DNA of 64,000 bases from Albula goreensis (lineage: Eukaryota; Chordata; Actinopteri; Albuliformes; Albulidae), in NCBI GenBank assembly GCA_022829145.1, contig CM040743.1, positions 23,844,646 through 23,908,645 on the forward strand, given 5' to 3'. Positions within the stretch are counted from its first letter, which is position 1; each line of letters starts with the position of its first letter. The position numbers and the translations under genes were made by a program. Shown here one piece after another: positions 1-12,181 of this stretch. The notes beneath the pieces were generated by a model that made no database searches, had not been told where the DNA came from, and saw only the letters and a list, made by a program, of their open reading frames with translations.

Positions 1-2550
1 AGCAGGTCACTTTTATTTATCAGCCCACGTTTTAATGGATCGTTGTAAGAGCCTTTGTAGACATTAATACATGTTTAATAAATGCATTATTACATCTTAT
101 TGGTGACATCTTGCACAGAGGTTGCCATTTTGGTTATTGCCACATCACTTTAGCAAGGAAGAGTCAACACTATATCCAGCTATATTCATTAAGGTCTTTT
201 CTCATTGTACTCCACAGGCATAGAATGTTGCACAAGGCCGTATCCAATCAGATGCATTCGTTTCACACCAGGATTTTAAAACATTCTAATACAACTCTTT
301 ATATGAGGGATATCAGTACATTGTGTTGACATAACTTCCATTTGTTTTGTTCTAAGTAATTTGTCATGTTAGTTTCAATGTGTTTCTTTGTTATTATTGA
401 TGCTTCTGTCCAGGCTAGTTCTCCTTTGAAAAAAAGATACTATATCTCAATAGGGCTTCCTGGTTTAATGAAGGTGAAATAAAATAAAATCAATACAAAA
501 ATATTTAGAGATAAAAGCAACTTGACATTGATTAATGACCAAGTAATGACATGCAAAAATAAGGTGTCAGAAGACTCTTAAATAAAATTCAAATTTATAT
601 AACATTCTTATTTTGAAAGTTTTGCTCCCAGTTCAAGTGCATTGCATACCTGCATTTGAAAAAAAAATGTCATGCACATCTAGGACAATGCACCATGTTC
701 ATTTATAGACTTGTTTTACTTAGGACTGCTGTAACAGTTCTCTAGGGATAGAGCAGTCAATTTACAATGCAGGTTTCAACTCATCAGCCCTGACTGAAGT
801 GCCTAAGACTTCTAAACACGGCTTAAATGACTCCTAAACACTGTTCCACCAACTGGCATCACGCCCTAAGGTCATAAGAATCAGATGGAACGATGTAAAA
901 GAACGTGTCCCTCAATCAATGAGGCAAATTCTGGAAAGTTGTGGGAGGATGAAGACTGTAGTATAACTGGATGTTTTACAAGAGAGGTTTTCAGAATTGC
1001 ACTCTATTTGTGGTAGGAAAACAATCTTGCAGCATAAAAAAACAATCAATCCCACAGGAAGCAGGAACAAAAGTTTAAAGCAGCTTTCATGATGCTGACT
1101 GTTTTGGAATACAATATTAGGGGAAAAAGACCTGAAATGGCCAGGAATGTAATCTTATGCTGGCTGCACACAAGAGGGGAGAGGTCTGATATGGTGTAAA
1201 GTAATTGTCTTTTCACTGCTGTCCCCATAGCTGTGAGGTCTGCAAGGTCATAAAGAATTGTCACAAATTGCTTCAAAGTTACTACATCCCTGTTGGCATT
1301 GTGATTAGACCCTGAGAATGACATTGTTATCTTGAATTCCAACCAGGTTGTCTCTATCCCCTTTAATTATTGGTAAAGCATAGCTCCAATCAGCAAACTC
1401 TTCTTATAAAGTCATCTAACTACTTACCTCAGGCTGTTAGTGAACCCAAATAACCGCATTGCATTAGCCTCAGCAGTGCTAACATTAGACAAATGCACCA
1501 TTTTACACGGCTTAATTTCAAAGATCTTGTTTCGGTTTCTTGCTTTAAAATACCTTAACTTGATCTCGACCAGGCACTGCTGTTGCACAATAATGCACCC
1601 TTAGCACATATCATGACAGCTTATACTGAAGGGCCTTGAGGTCACTGCAGAAAATGCTGACTTTCCATCCCAAGGTGCTTGCAGTTCACATTGACTGTGT
1701 ACCGGCCTACTGTCCCCACCTCTGTCAAGGTTCTACACAGTGAACAAGAAACAGATCAGAAATAACAGTCCAGTGGACATGGAATTCAAAATTTGTCGAG
1801 ACAAAAAATACATCAAAAGCTCTGTGGCAGAGCAAACATGACTGTAAATAAAGTGTTTATCCTTGAACAGTCACAGTAAAGATAGAAAAAAACATCTATT
1901 AGAAAGGACTCAATGAAGATTTGCAAGCTCATTTAAATCAAGCTTTTAGGAACACATGTACTAACCATTTGTCTAGCTTTAATTCACTAAGCTCAATGGC
2001 TGAAAACTCCCAGTCAAGAATAGCTTTTTCATTGCTTGTCATTATGGTTTTTGCAATGGACACATTTAAGAGCAATTGATTTTAAATATTAAAACCACAA
2101 TTATCACAATGCTGTCATTGGTTCATTGTACCCCTGATAACTGATTGCCTGGTATAGTAAATTTTTTCATGAATTAGCCTGGAAAACTTGCACAGGGTTT
2201 TAACAATGAGCTATTACCTCCACTTTTATGAATAATCCCATAAGTGCTTTGTATGATGGCTCTGGCCTTGCAGTAACAAGGGACAGATCCAATACTCACA
2301 GTGCAAGAGATATAGTCATTGATTTAAGAGAAGGATCTGAACCAGCATCGTTACTGGAGAGAGAGGCCCTAGAATAAGATTCAATCTGTGAGTTTCTACT
2401 GAGTCAATGTGCAGCCAAAGACCATCATAAGTCATGTGGTAGATGCAATTGCAAAAGGATTTGTAAGTATTCCATCAATGGCAATTCTACAGGGCAGTTT
2501 GCATCTTAAATTTTGACATATCTGGGCCTCCCCTGTCCTCATGTTTTTTT
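1..2550. other. Gene-free AT-rich stretch
   Basis: I see no exon with plausible splice sites and protein-like content here. The longest open frame (98 codons, minus, 1046-1342) has no recognisable motif and low-complexity composition. No clear repeat family is visible. The stretch may include conserved non-coding DNA, but that needs cross-species comparison. Confidence 0.6.
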
Positions 2551-2559
2551 GAAGATGAT

Positions 2560-2725
2560 TTTTTTTGGCATTTTTCCACTTTATTTGACAGTTACAGTAA
2601 AGAGACAGACAGGAAATGCAGGGGAGAGGGGAGGACATGCAGCAAAGAGCCCAGGCCGGATTCGAACCTGGGCTGCTGCGGTAAGGCCTCTGCCTTGTGT
2701 TGTGCGTGCTCTACCGGTGGAGGTC
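2560..2725 (-). mobile_element. tRNA-derived SINE
   Basis: Read on the minus strand, this has a tRNA-like head with an A-box-like GGTAGAGCACGC near 2715 and a good B box (GGTTCGAATCC, complement of 2658-2668). A CT-rich body follows, then AATAAAG and an A-rich tail at about 2560-2570. This head, body and tail order is that of an RNA polymerase III-transcribed SINE mobilised by a partner LINE. The body resembles a SINE found in many fish genomes, from memory. Its ends are approximate, and I could not identify target-site duplications with confidence. Confidence 0.75.
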
Positions 2726-2739
2726 TCCTGCCTGCATGG

Positions 2740-3110
2740 CTCAGAAATGTCCTGACCTCAGGTCAGCAGCTGGGGGAGATTGACACCACCCTTTTTCTAC
2801 TGGAGTGTGCGTAGGGCAGGATTTGGGGCCAGGTATGGCTTTATTAGACTTTTGGAATTATTGAACTCCAAATGTAATTTTCAAATGACAAAACGGGCAC
2901 ACCCCATGGGAAACCTGAACACTCTGGAGTTTTGGAAGGAAAGGCAGAGAGTTGAAAGAACCACTTTGAATGAGACAAAGGAAATAGGATGGAAGAGGCA
3001 GGAAGACTCTTTGGTTATGAGAAAAGGGATAGTGCTATTATGATAGTCTTTATTTATCAAAAAGACAAAGACAGAAGGAGGGCACTGTGTGTGTGCATAT
3101 ATGTGTGAGT

Positions 3111-3112
<2 letters not shown>
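2740..3112. other. Short unique stretch between SINE and microsatellite
   Basis: No exon or repeat family recognised. Open frames here run into the adjacent GT/CA repeat or end within low-complexity sequence. Confidence 0.5.

Positions 3113-3182
<70 letters not shown>
3113..3182. repeat. (GT)n microsatellite
   Basis: About 35 uninterrupted GT dinucleotides. Open frames on both strands across it encode only Cys-Val or Thr-His runs and are artefacts of the repeat. Uninterrupted arrays of this length are usually polymorphic. Confidence 0.98.
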
Positions 3183-3187
<5 letters not shown>

Positions 3188-5100
3188 GGTCTTCTGTCTC
3201 GAAGACGACCACACGAATAGTCCAAACAGGAGCAGAGGAAAACGTGGCAGGAACAGAAACAGTGGGGATTTCTCCACTATAAATATTTATGGATGCTAAT
3301 ATGCCCTTGTGGAGGCTGGTGCATGCTGGGAATCAGCAGGCAGGATCTGCAGGGCTCCTCTCTGGCTTGTGATGCCAGCTCTCCCCGCAGTTATTCCCGG
3401 ATTAGGCCAGTCCGCTGTGCCATGGAGGAACGGACCACAAGCACTCAATTATTCATGGCAGAATTTTCAATTATTGATGACTTTTTATTGCTTTAATAGC
3501 TTTGGCACCTTGATAAGATAAACAGTAATATTTTAGATTGGACATCAAAAGGGATGTGACTGGCTTCGCACAAACAACGCAAAGAGTTTATCTTTTCCAG
3601 GTTGAATCACACCTCAGACAACAATATTACGACATCATGGCAACAATACTATGGCTATACAAAGCTATGCAAATGCATTTATCTGACAGACTTTTCAATT
3701 CATTCATTCTAGAGCAAAACTCCATTCACTGTAAAACTGTCCACAAAAAACTGAACCTCTGTGCCATTATGTTGATTACCTATACTGTATTTGAAATCAA
3801 TAATTCAAAAGAAATAATTCAAAATGTTCTGCTGTTAGTAAAAAAAACAGAAAATCTGTGATACAACTGCTCTCCAGGGCTTGTTATATTATAGCCATAG
3901 ATGGGATTTGTAATAAAACATTTATATATTAAAGAGTATTTTGGCATTGGCCAGCATGGACAGGAAAGACAACCAACAAAATCCTTACATTTTCAACCTT
4001 GCGATACAATGTTAATTGCATTGTTGATACTTCTGACCAAGTACGACCAATCTGTAATACACAAGCACACATACACAAACATACATATACACACCGTATT
4101 CATCTAAACCTTTGTATCCTGTCTACTTGGCTAAGAGACCTTATGACAATAAAACACCACGTCTATATGTATTTACTAGACTAGTCAGTTTCCAACGTGT
4201 GTTCTGTTACTTCAGTATCATACAGAGGGATTTAGTCAGTTAGGAAAGATAATTGCATGGTGTGACATTGAGGCTAATGGCAAAGCTTTGTCAGTTTACT
4301 GGAATATATGAAGGCTGAAGCCACAATACAATAACTATGTTCAGCTCAGCCCCTGGGCATGAATACAGAGGAATGTTCTGATGCAGCAATTATTGTTTAT
4401 TAAAATCAATAAGGAGCTCTGTGAGTCATGCTCTGTCTTGACACCCAAGGCCCACAACCCACAGCTTGCGTGTATGTGGACCTTGGTTTCAATGCCTTCG
4501 GTGCTATGACTATTAAACTTTTTATTATGTCTTTAATTCATTACAATAGAAAGGCTGCATTGCCAAAATGCTGGTAGTAGCATGGGACTGTCACAGCTTC
4601 ACAAGATTCAAAATTCTTCACTGTTACGTCTCATATACAGGTACAGGAGAGTAAAAAGCTTTGGTTTCAGCTCCAAGACTGTGCAGTATAGGACAAATGT
4701 ACTGAATATAATTCTAAATATAAACAAATATAACTAAAAATTAAACCTACTATAAATGAACTAAAGAATAAAAAGGGAAGGTGCATAATAATAGAATATG
4801 CATGTGGAAAACAGTAATTGCACATGATTTCAGTTCCTGTATGTGAGGAACAGTTAGATCAGAGTCTGAGATCAGTATACACATGTGCATGTGTTGCCAG
4901 CCAGCAGAGTTTATTGCTCATGAGCCCGGTGGCCTGGTGGAAGACGTTGTCTCAAAGCCTGCTGGTCTGGGCCTTGCGGCTGCGGTAAATATGAATCAGT
5001 CATAAATGAGAAGCGTGTTTAAAGAATTTTTGATGAGCAAAAGTCGACGCCCCTGAAATGCCATATAAGGAACGTGGAACTCCTTTGCTGGCAATGTCGA
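3183..5100. other. Gene-free stretch
   Basis: No supported exon. The segment 3290-3530 is more balanced in base composition than its surroundings and could be a conserved non-coding element; this is a guess from texture only. The 107-codon frame at 3538-3861 has no recognisable motif. Confidence 0.5.
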
Positions 5101-5101
5101 G

Positions 5102-5545
5102 ATGGCAGAGAAAAGGAAAAAGAAAAACAAACTTTTCTGAAGTGGTGATCGAAGTTTTGTTAATGGAAGTAGAATCCAAAAAAATATTTCGCTTGGCAGT
5201 GCAAGTACTGGAGTGTCAGGGCTGGGGAAGACCAAAGCCTGGCAAGAAAAACTGTTTCAGTTTTATTTAGGCAGTAAATTTTGTGTCAAAAGTTCCACGT
5301 ATGCTGGAAAGGGAAATTGCAGGTTAAAAGAAAATGGTTTGACACGAAACAGGAGGCAAAGAAAAAAATCCAAACCCACAAAGAGGCATGTCAGCCACAG
5401 GAGGAGGTCAGAGATTGGCCAAGCTGTCCACAATGGATGAATGCATTGGCCAAATTATTGGAGAGATGTTGTTGGCTGGAATCACCATGGTGACAGAGAC
5501 CTGTTTTCCCTCGTCTTGGATCAATCACCCTCTCCAACTCTGAAG
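5102..5545 (+). pseudogene. Degenerate PIF/Harbinger MYB/SANT-like (NAIF1-like) gene
   Basis: Three plus-strand frames together resemble the MYB-like DNA-binding protein of PIF/Harbinger transposons, the family that gave rise to vertebrate NAIF1. A KRKTNFSEVVIEVLLMEVES segment (about 5117-5176) matches the start of the trihelix-type domain. VKRKWFDTKQEAKKKIQTHK (about 5323-5382) in another frame matches the later helix. LSTMDECIGQIIGEMLLAGI (from about 5424) in a third frame matches the C-terminal motif. The order is right, but frameshifts and stops between blocks show that it is dead. In an intact element this protein works with a separate DDE transposase; no transposase was recognised nearby. 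The family call is from memory of motifs. Confidence 0.7.
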
Positions 5546-5559
5546 GTAAGTTTTTGTAT

Positions 5560-5902
5560 ACCAGCCTTATCATTGCCATAAATCCCGGGGGCAGCTGCAC
5601 AAATGTGTACTGTTGTTAAAGTACTATATTACCACCAAATAATTTGCTACTGATTTTTAATCCAAATAAAAGATGAGTAAATGGAATAATAATAGTAAAA
5701 ACACGAAAAACATGCTTTACAGCCGTGTTTTTCCATTTAAGCATAAGATACGAACAATTCAGAACACTCGTGAAATTTTTCAGGTCCATAACAAACTGAT
5801 ATATGAAAACTTTGATAAATCCCACATTGTTTGCGTAAATGCATTTATGAACGTTTTACCGTCAAATTCGCTCGGCTCACGTTTGATAAATGAGGCCCAT
5901 GG
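5560..5902. mobile_element. Probable terminal part of the Harbinger-type element
   Basis: Downstream of the MYB-like relic the sequence is AT-rich and ends at about 5886-5902 in TTGATAAATGAGGCCCA. This resembles the GGGCCTCATTTAT-type terminal inverted repeat of fish Harbinger elements, in the orientation expected for a right end. I could not find the matching left end or a clean TAA-type target duplication, so the boundaries are tentative. Confidence 0.4.
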
Positions 5903-5904
5903 CC

Positions 5905-6250
5905 TGCTGTATATATCCTGGGTGGAAGGAAGCTCACATCCACAAATGTCTTGGGCTGACCACACAACCCATGATGCAACCTGTGAGGACGCTCTCGGGT
6001 GTCTCTGTAGAAAGCCCATAGAATCTTGGGCCCCAATCCAAATTTCTTCAGCTGCCTGTGTTGGAAGAGGCACTGCTGAGTCTTTTCACCACCAGGCCGG
6101 CATGCTCAGTCCAGGTGAGGTCCTCTATGATTTGGACCCCAAGGTACTTAAAACGTCTGACTCTCTCTACAGCAGATTGATGGTGATGGGATCCGGCCTT
6201 CCTCTCCCCTTCTTGTAGTCCACAATCAGCTCCTTTTTTATCGATATTGA
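5905..6250 (-). mobile_element. Rex1/L2-like LINE ORF2 fragment (degenerate)
   Basis: On the minus strand two frames carry the C-terminal part of a non-LTR retrotransposon reverse transcriptase. KKELIVDYKKG and PITIN lie in one frame (about 6240-6170). VERVRRFKYLGVQIIEDLTW lies in the other (about 6170-6110). A further segment, FYRDTRE (about 6020), matches the following region. This order is typical of the thumb-side region of Rex1/L2/CR1-clade elements. Frameshifts make it non-functional. It abuts the Harbinger-type relic at about 5902, suggesting one element inserted next to or into the other. The clade is assigned from memory of motifs. Confidence 0.65.
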
Positions 6251-6428
6251 TGGTAACATAATAAAAATAAAATAATAATAACATAGTGGTTTGGCCAAAA
6301 ATTGTCTACTCTTGTCAAACTTACTTCTTGATTTCAGTTCAAAAGGGCCACAAGTGATAGAGTTTTTAGCATGGTTTGTGTCTACACCATCGGCATAATA
6401 TGTTCTTTCAAGACAAGTACAAAGCAAC

Positions 6429-6470
6429 AAGGTATATATTAACAATATTAACATTGTTAATATATACCTT
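6429..6470. repeat. Perfect 18-bp inverted repeat, 6-nt loop
   Basis: Arms at 6429-6446 and 6453-6470 are exact reverse complements, separated by ATTAAC. It is AT-rich (core TATATATTAACAAT) and lies beside the LINE relic. It may be a short palindrome arising by replication slippage or the remnant of a transposon end. Confidence 0.9.
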
Positions 6471-6787
6471 ATATATACCTTACCAATATATTTTAATTGT
6501 TAGTATATAGCTTTTGGCTTTGAAGAAAACTCTTTTAGCATCATGATAATGGACACTGGGTGAGACATACCTTACCTGACCTTATGCGGTCAGACCAGTT
6601 TCATAAGACTAAAGTAATTTCATATAGTTTTGGACTATAGAATAATAAAATTAAGAATTTATGGGTCATGACGTTCACAGATTTATTTTTGTAGCCTTCT
6701 TCCTGTATGCATTTAGTTTCATGTTCAGAATTCATTTCCAGGCTTTTATCTCTTCAGACACATAAAATGTACTCTCTTACACACATG

Positions 6788-6788
<1 letters not shown>
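6471..6788. other. Unique stretch, no gene seen
   Basis: Nothing recognised apart from AT-rich sequence leading into the AC repeat. Confidence 0.5.

Positions 6789-6857
<69 letters not shown>
6789..6857. repeat. (AC)n microsatellite
   Basis: About 34 uninterrupted AC units. The 135-codon minus-strand frame overlapping it (6754-7161) is driven by the repeat and is not a gene. Confidence 0.98.
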
Positions 6858-6859
<2 letters not shown>

Positions 6860-7514
6860 CAAAGGCAGGCACAGGCAGAATCATAAACCTGCTGAGGCTG
6901 TACAAAAACAAATAAAAATAGAAATTTGATTGTATAGATGCTATAGCCTTTCCCCATAGAATAGACAGCAGACATCTTTAATGCATGGCACCATCTTAAG
7001 TGCATGCCAACTTCCTCATGACCGAAGTTGCAAGACTCAACATTGTGGACAAGAAACACACTCCGCTCTCCTTTGGGAGAGACACATAAAGATGATGAAA
7101 GAGAGATGAGCTCTGATTTCACCTCTGAGCGCATGGACAGACCATCCATCATCCCCTTCATTGAGAAGACAGCTTCTAAATTCTCCTGAGAAACCCCATA
7201 TTATAGAATGTGCAATGCTGTGAGTGTTGAAAGGCAGGTAAAACTTGGTGCACAGGGTTTGTGGGTATGATAAAGCTCTGTTTGTATTCATTATCATTAA
7301 AACTCATGTGTCATTAAAAATGACTCTGCACAACATGTAAAGACAGTGGTTGTCTGAACAGGTAGGTGATTAAACTTGTTTAAGTAGGGTGTAACTGATA
7401 AATCATGTGCTTACTTTTTTGGAAGGAAGCTGATATTTTTCAGCCAAATGACAGAGATTTAAAGAGAAAGACACATAAATACATTGTAAATAATACATTC
7501 AATTACACAAACAC
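6858..7514. other. Gene-free stretch
   Basis: No exon or repeat family recognised. Confidence 0.5.
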
Positions 7515-7560
7515 AACCAACCAACCAACCAACCAATCAATCAATTAGTCAGTCAGTCGG
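7515..7560. repeat. Compound tetranucleotide repeat (AACC)n-(AATC)n-(AGTC)n
   Basis: Successive short runs of AACC, AATC and AGTC units, differing by single substitutions, look like one tetranucleotide array that has drifted along its length. Confidence 0.85.
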
Positions 7561-7984
7561 TCTTGTTTGGCTTATTCAGTATACTCCTCTCTGTTTTCAT
7601 TGATATGCTTGTGTGTCCAGAAATACTGCCTGCTTAAGGCACAAACTTACTGTGACACCATGTTTCCAAATGAGAAACAGGGTCGAGCATAAACACATGG
7701 AGTTATTACCTGCTGTGGGCCTCTCTTCCCGAATCCAAATCCTCTCATGCAGTTTGAAGGGCATGTTGAGAAAAAACAGTCACACATTGTAATAAGTAAT
7801 CTAAAGGTACAAGACAATTTCAAGTACTGATTATGCACCGGATGTTGTCGTGGAAATGTGGAGTAGTGAATGGTTCCATGGCGACTGGGGGTTCTTTTCC
7901 CTTATACAGTTAACTTTTATTTATTCAAATCATTCTATTTCATGTTATCATTTTCCAGTGCAGAGAGATGATTTGTTTGTTTTA

Positions 7985-8040
7985 TTGAACCTTTATTTAA
8001 CCAGATTTGTCTGAGAATAAAAATCTCTTTTAAATCTGAA
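7985..8040 (+). repeat. Fragment of dispersed repeat (CTTTATTTAACCAG motif)
   Basis: The segment CTTTATTTAACCAG followed by GAATAAAAATCTCTTTT resembles a repeat frequent in fish genomes that carries 'tttatttaaccagg ... gagattaaaatctc'. Only this short core is preserved, so class and boundaries are uncertain. Confidence 0.45.
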
Positions 8041-10354
8041 CCATTTGTGAACTTTTTTTTTTTATGAAAGCATGTTATATATTTATATATGATAACCAGA
8101 TGAGAAGCACACTTTTTTGTGTGATTTCACCTTTGCACACATATGGATACCACAGGCTCTGAAAAGTCGTTATTTATTATCAAATTCCATACCATAATAT
8201 GAGACGCTCTCACATGTGTAGTGCATATGAAATCTGTTTTATTATATGCTGGTAATAATTATGAAGATGTCCAGCATGGTTTCGTCCTCCATCCATGATT
8301 TGTCACTTAAATCTAAAACTGTTACCTGTATGTGTGTTTGATACATTCAATGTGTTAAAAACTACTTGCTGTGATGGAGTGGTGAGAAAGATCTTCGATA
8401 TATCATGTGATGTATGACTCAACAATTCACTCTTATGGAAAAAGATGCTTTAATCGAAGTTGGGGTGATCATTCAGTAGTCACCACACATCCAGTTCAAC
8501 AAATTTCTCTTTTCTCATCATGAGAACATTACATGAAACATTACATGAAAATTATGTCTGTGATATACATGAGTTTTCCTTAATTTGTTCGCCAGTGTAG
8601 AAGTAATGTTTGGATATGTCTAATTTCTTTGAGATTATATACTGGTATCCCTGAAATATAATGGGATAATATAGAATTTGAAGAGTACAGAATTATATAA
8701 TTATATACAACAATCTGGAATTCAAGTTAAGAAGTGTGAATTCCTAATAAAAAAATGAAATGTTTAATACTTCATCATTTTATCGTTCAATTGTTTCGTG
8801 TTCCCTGACTATGTGCCATTCATGCCTAATTAATGCCACAGTCAATAATGCACCTCAATCAATCAATGTGAAAATGACCTTATCACGCTCTGATTCGTTT
8901 AGCCCTCTCTTCCACTAGAAGCCACCCACTAATTGTTACACGAGCAGGATCCGTATCACTCTTAACTTAATGACTTTGGTGGTTCTGCATTGGGGTATTC
9001 ATGTCATCCAATCATGTCTTCTGTAAGTCGTTTTTCTCTGGTGGTGAAAAGATGGCTTTCTGTTTCTGGGGCACCAGAACGCGGGTCGTGGTGCAGCAGG
9101 GGGGTGATTCAGTACTGAACAGTTACTCTGGTCACGGTATCCTGCTGTGGGTTATCTCCTGAGGGAGAAATTGAAGGTCAGCATCCTTGGGTGTCTCTGA
9201 CAATGGGAAAATAACAATAAAAAAAGGAAGTGTTTCAGCTTTTCTCTGCTATTATTAACTTCTCCTGCATACATTTCAAGAGCTTAAAATTCCCTTAACA
9301 GTGTGGGATTGAGACGGATACGGTTGCTGTACTTATAGTGTAATGCACTGTTCCATCCACCATTATGGTATGATACAATATAACATCTGTTCATCATACA
9401 GACACAGTTTAATATCTTCCTTCATCACATCTCTGACCATTCCTGAGTTCATAATCCATAATTATAATCATAACCATTGGACTGTGGAACAATGGTTGCA
9501 CTTTTAAGTTGCAGGATGTAACTCATTTCCCTTTCTATTTTTGAGTTGAGGAAAGTACATATTGTATACAATTCATATCAGAGTTCAGCAAAACCATAAT
9601 CGTTAGCTTATATTCCAAAGGAATATGGTGATTAATTAAATGGCTGTTGTCTTGTTACAGAATGTGTGATGAAAAATATTTACAACTCTTTAGATGTTTT
9701 TTTTGTAACCATATCATGCTCCTTTCACGTTTTTGTCAGCATGGAAAGTAATTATCTCTGATGATTCCACAGTCTGACTCTTTCCTCAGCAACGAAACAG
9801 ATGTTTATGTAACCTATAAAAGCAGAATCTCTCAAAAGGAACAAAGATGATAGAGAGCTTGTTAATTTTCTGCTACTCTTCATCTGCACAAGTTAATGAT
9901 AGACCAGGTGTGTGTGGAGGTGGATACATAGAGGCTGAAAATCGATGCAGCTTATATAAAACCAAAAATGAGTTATACATATTTCTTTACTGTTATACGC
10001 ATCTGTATGATACTGTGAAGTTGTTCTGTGTTATGAAAACAATGTAAGAAGACAACAACACTCAAAAAAACAAAAACAAATTAATCTCAGAAATATTTGG
10101 TTTGTCAAAGCTGTGGAGCTTTGCATTTCTTTGCATTTGTTATCCACAGTATATGTGACTGTGACTTAAACACAAAATGAGCATTACGTTATGACTTAAA
10201 AATAAAAGAATACAATATATGATTTCATCCTGGAAGAGACAGTGGAAGTCTCACTCAGCTGGAGGCAGTTGTTGGTGGTCATCAAGGTGAGACACTTGTC
10301 CTTTATTTTAATCAAGCCTTGTTCCTCCCAAGGGCTCTTCCGATCTGTTCCACA
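8041..10354. other. Gene-free AT-rich stretch
   Basis: No supported exon. A direct duplication of ACATTACATGAAA lies at about 8526-8550. The remaining open frames are short and lack motifs. Confidence 0.5.
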
Positions 10355-10487
10355 TAGGTAGTTTTTTCCTTGCCATTGTTGCCGCTGGCTTGCTTTAGTA
10401 GTGGACCAGGCCACAGTTTAACGTAAAGTGTATTGTGGCAAATGTTTGTGAAATGCACAATACAAATAAAGGTTGATTGATTGATTG
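10355..10487 (+). repeat. 3' end of a dispersed LINE/SINE-type repeat ending in (ATTG)n
   Basis: The segment starts with GTTTTTTCCTTGCCATTGTTG, passes through GGCTTGCTT and a GCACAATACAAATAAAGG box, and ends in three TTGA/ATTG units. This is the layout of a fish retroposon 3' tail: a conserved stem-like region, then a short terminal tetranucleotide repeat. I recognise the form but not the exact family. Confidence 0.55.
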
Positions 10488-11994
10488 TAAACTCATTTGA
10501 GATTCTTGAAACAGCATAAAACTGATGTAAAAGAACTAGCTGCCTTTTTGGTTCCAAGATACAATGGAAATCTCACCTTTAATCACCTTGTCCTTCTCCT
10601 CACTACTCAGGCTGCAAAAGAAGTGTTTCTATACACCTCTTCTGTATTACTTATTCTGAAATCAAGCCCATTATGTAACCATGGCTATGCTACATGCTGG
10701 CCTTCATGAATGTAGTGGTAGATATTTTCTATTCTTTGTGATCTTGACAAACAGGAGATAGAAATTTAACCTTCACACCAATCTTTAGTCCTGACCTGCA
10801 TTAAATTAATTTTGCTTGACCAACATATGTGCCAGTTATTTGGATCCTTGGCAAGTCTTTCACCTAGCTTTTTCTTAAATATGGCTCAAATCATACATTG
10901 TTTAAGTGAGTAAGAATAAAAAAGGATTTAAAAGAAAAATTTCAAAGAGTAGGCTATGCTTTTAACTTAGTTACTTCTGGTAACTGTAAAGCATAGTAGA
11001 CAATTGCAAAGGGAAATGCATATTACAGCCTACAGTCTTTGAAAAAAGGGTTATAAATAACACAACAAGAGGGTTCTACTATATGGCATGATTAATTAAC
11101 CATTAACAAATATCATTTAGTATAAACAACCATTTGGTACTCTAAAGTGCATTAACAGTTCTACACAGCAGCAAAAATGATTCTCCCATAATTACAATGA
11201 AATACCAAACAAACTTCAATTTGGTAATAGTTCTGCTGTTAAACTACTGTTAAATTACATGAAGAAATAAGATGCTATTTACATAATCACTGTTTATTGA
11301 ATTTTTGCAAAAGCAACAACAAGTAAATTTACCAAGTTCAGAAGCAATGCCAATTGACATTGATTACTCAGCTAATTAATTAGTTGACTTGTGATCCAGG
11401 AAAGTATACATTTTTATAATTACTTTGATTTGATTCTTTAATTTTCTTTTTTTGATCAGATGTTGTGATCAAGTACCAACTACCATGAAGGTGTGATTCC
11501 TAAGAGAGCATGTCATGAAAAGAATAACTATATAACACAAATTATATAATGCAAATATCGTTCAGTGAACAACAAACAAGTGGTTCTCTGAATCTGGTTT
11601 ATATGATTTATTGTATAGAGGGACTTTTGGAGGAAGTGTTACCATGATACTCAATGCTCTGTTTGGAAAATGCTTCCATCTAGCGGCTTGATTTGGGTGA
11701 GGTTCCCCTCGTAGAAGGACAGCAGGGGGCGAGCTGAGGGTGGAGTAGGGGCTGAGGAAGAGAAGTTGATAGATTTGGGGAAGGGGTCACTCCCCCCTCC
11801 CTCAGTCGTGACTAGAGCTTCGCACACTCCAGGAGAAGCACAGCTGTGCCCAGGATGTGGGGTTCAGAGGGTCTAGGGGGCACCATGCAGTCTCGGACTC
11901 AGACTCCGGCGGAGGTGTCTGCACAGGGAAGGGCATCCCAGCATGAAATGGAGGGCGAAGCTTCGGGGGAGTGTGCTCATGTGCGTTTGTATGT
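10488..11994. other. Gene-free stretch, AT-rich then GC-richer
   Basis: 10488-11620 is AT-rich with nothing recognised. From about 11640 the sequence becomes GC-richer, with a CAGCAGGGGGCGAGCT motif near 11720 and a 106-codon plus-strand frame at 11846-12166 that I do not recognise and that overlaps the candidate exon described next. Confidence 0.45.
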
Positions 11995-12181
11995 TCATGT
12001 GTGGCGGTGGGTCATACCATCCGGCATAAAGTGCATCTTTTTAGAAATGGGCCAGTCATACGTCTTCCAAAGCAACCCATTGCTGGAGATGACTAAGATC
12101 TCGGGGTCAGAGTGGATAATCAAAGCGGGCAGGGGTGGTGTTACTGGATTCAGAACAAGTTTCTGATAGTTTCTCCCGGCT
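11995..12181 (-). CDS. Unrecognised candidate terminal exon
   Basis: On the minus strand a plausible acceptor (TTTCTGTCTCAG, exon base at 12181) opens a 61-codon frame that ends in TGA at 11997-11995. The encoded peptide is protein-like in composition (for example ALIIHSDPEILVISSNGLLW and KTYDWPISKKMHFMPDG) but matches no family I know. No upstream exon was found to join it, and an open frame of 61 codons has a few per cent chance in random sequence. It could be the last exon of an unidentified minus-strand gene, conserved non-coding DNA, or chance. The plus strand is also open here. Confidence 0.2.

Noticed and set aside
2881-3299. Several open frames across the GT/CA repeat
   Set aside because: They encode only dipeptide runs from the microsatellite.
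5673-6218. 181-codon plus-strand open frame
   Set aside because: It runs antisense through the LINE relic and over the Harbinger-type end; no family motif, and the minus-strand reading has the real homology.
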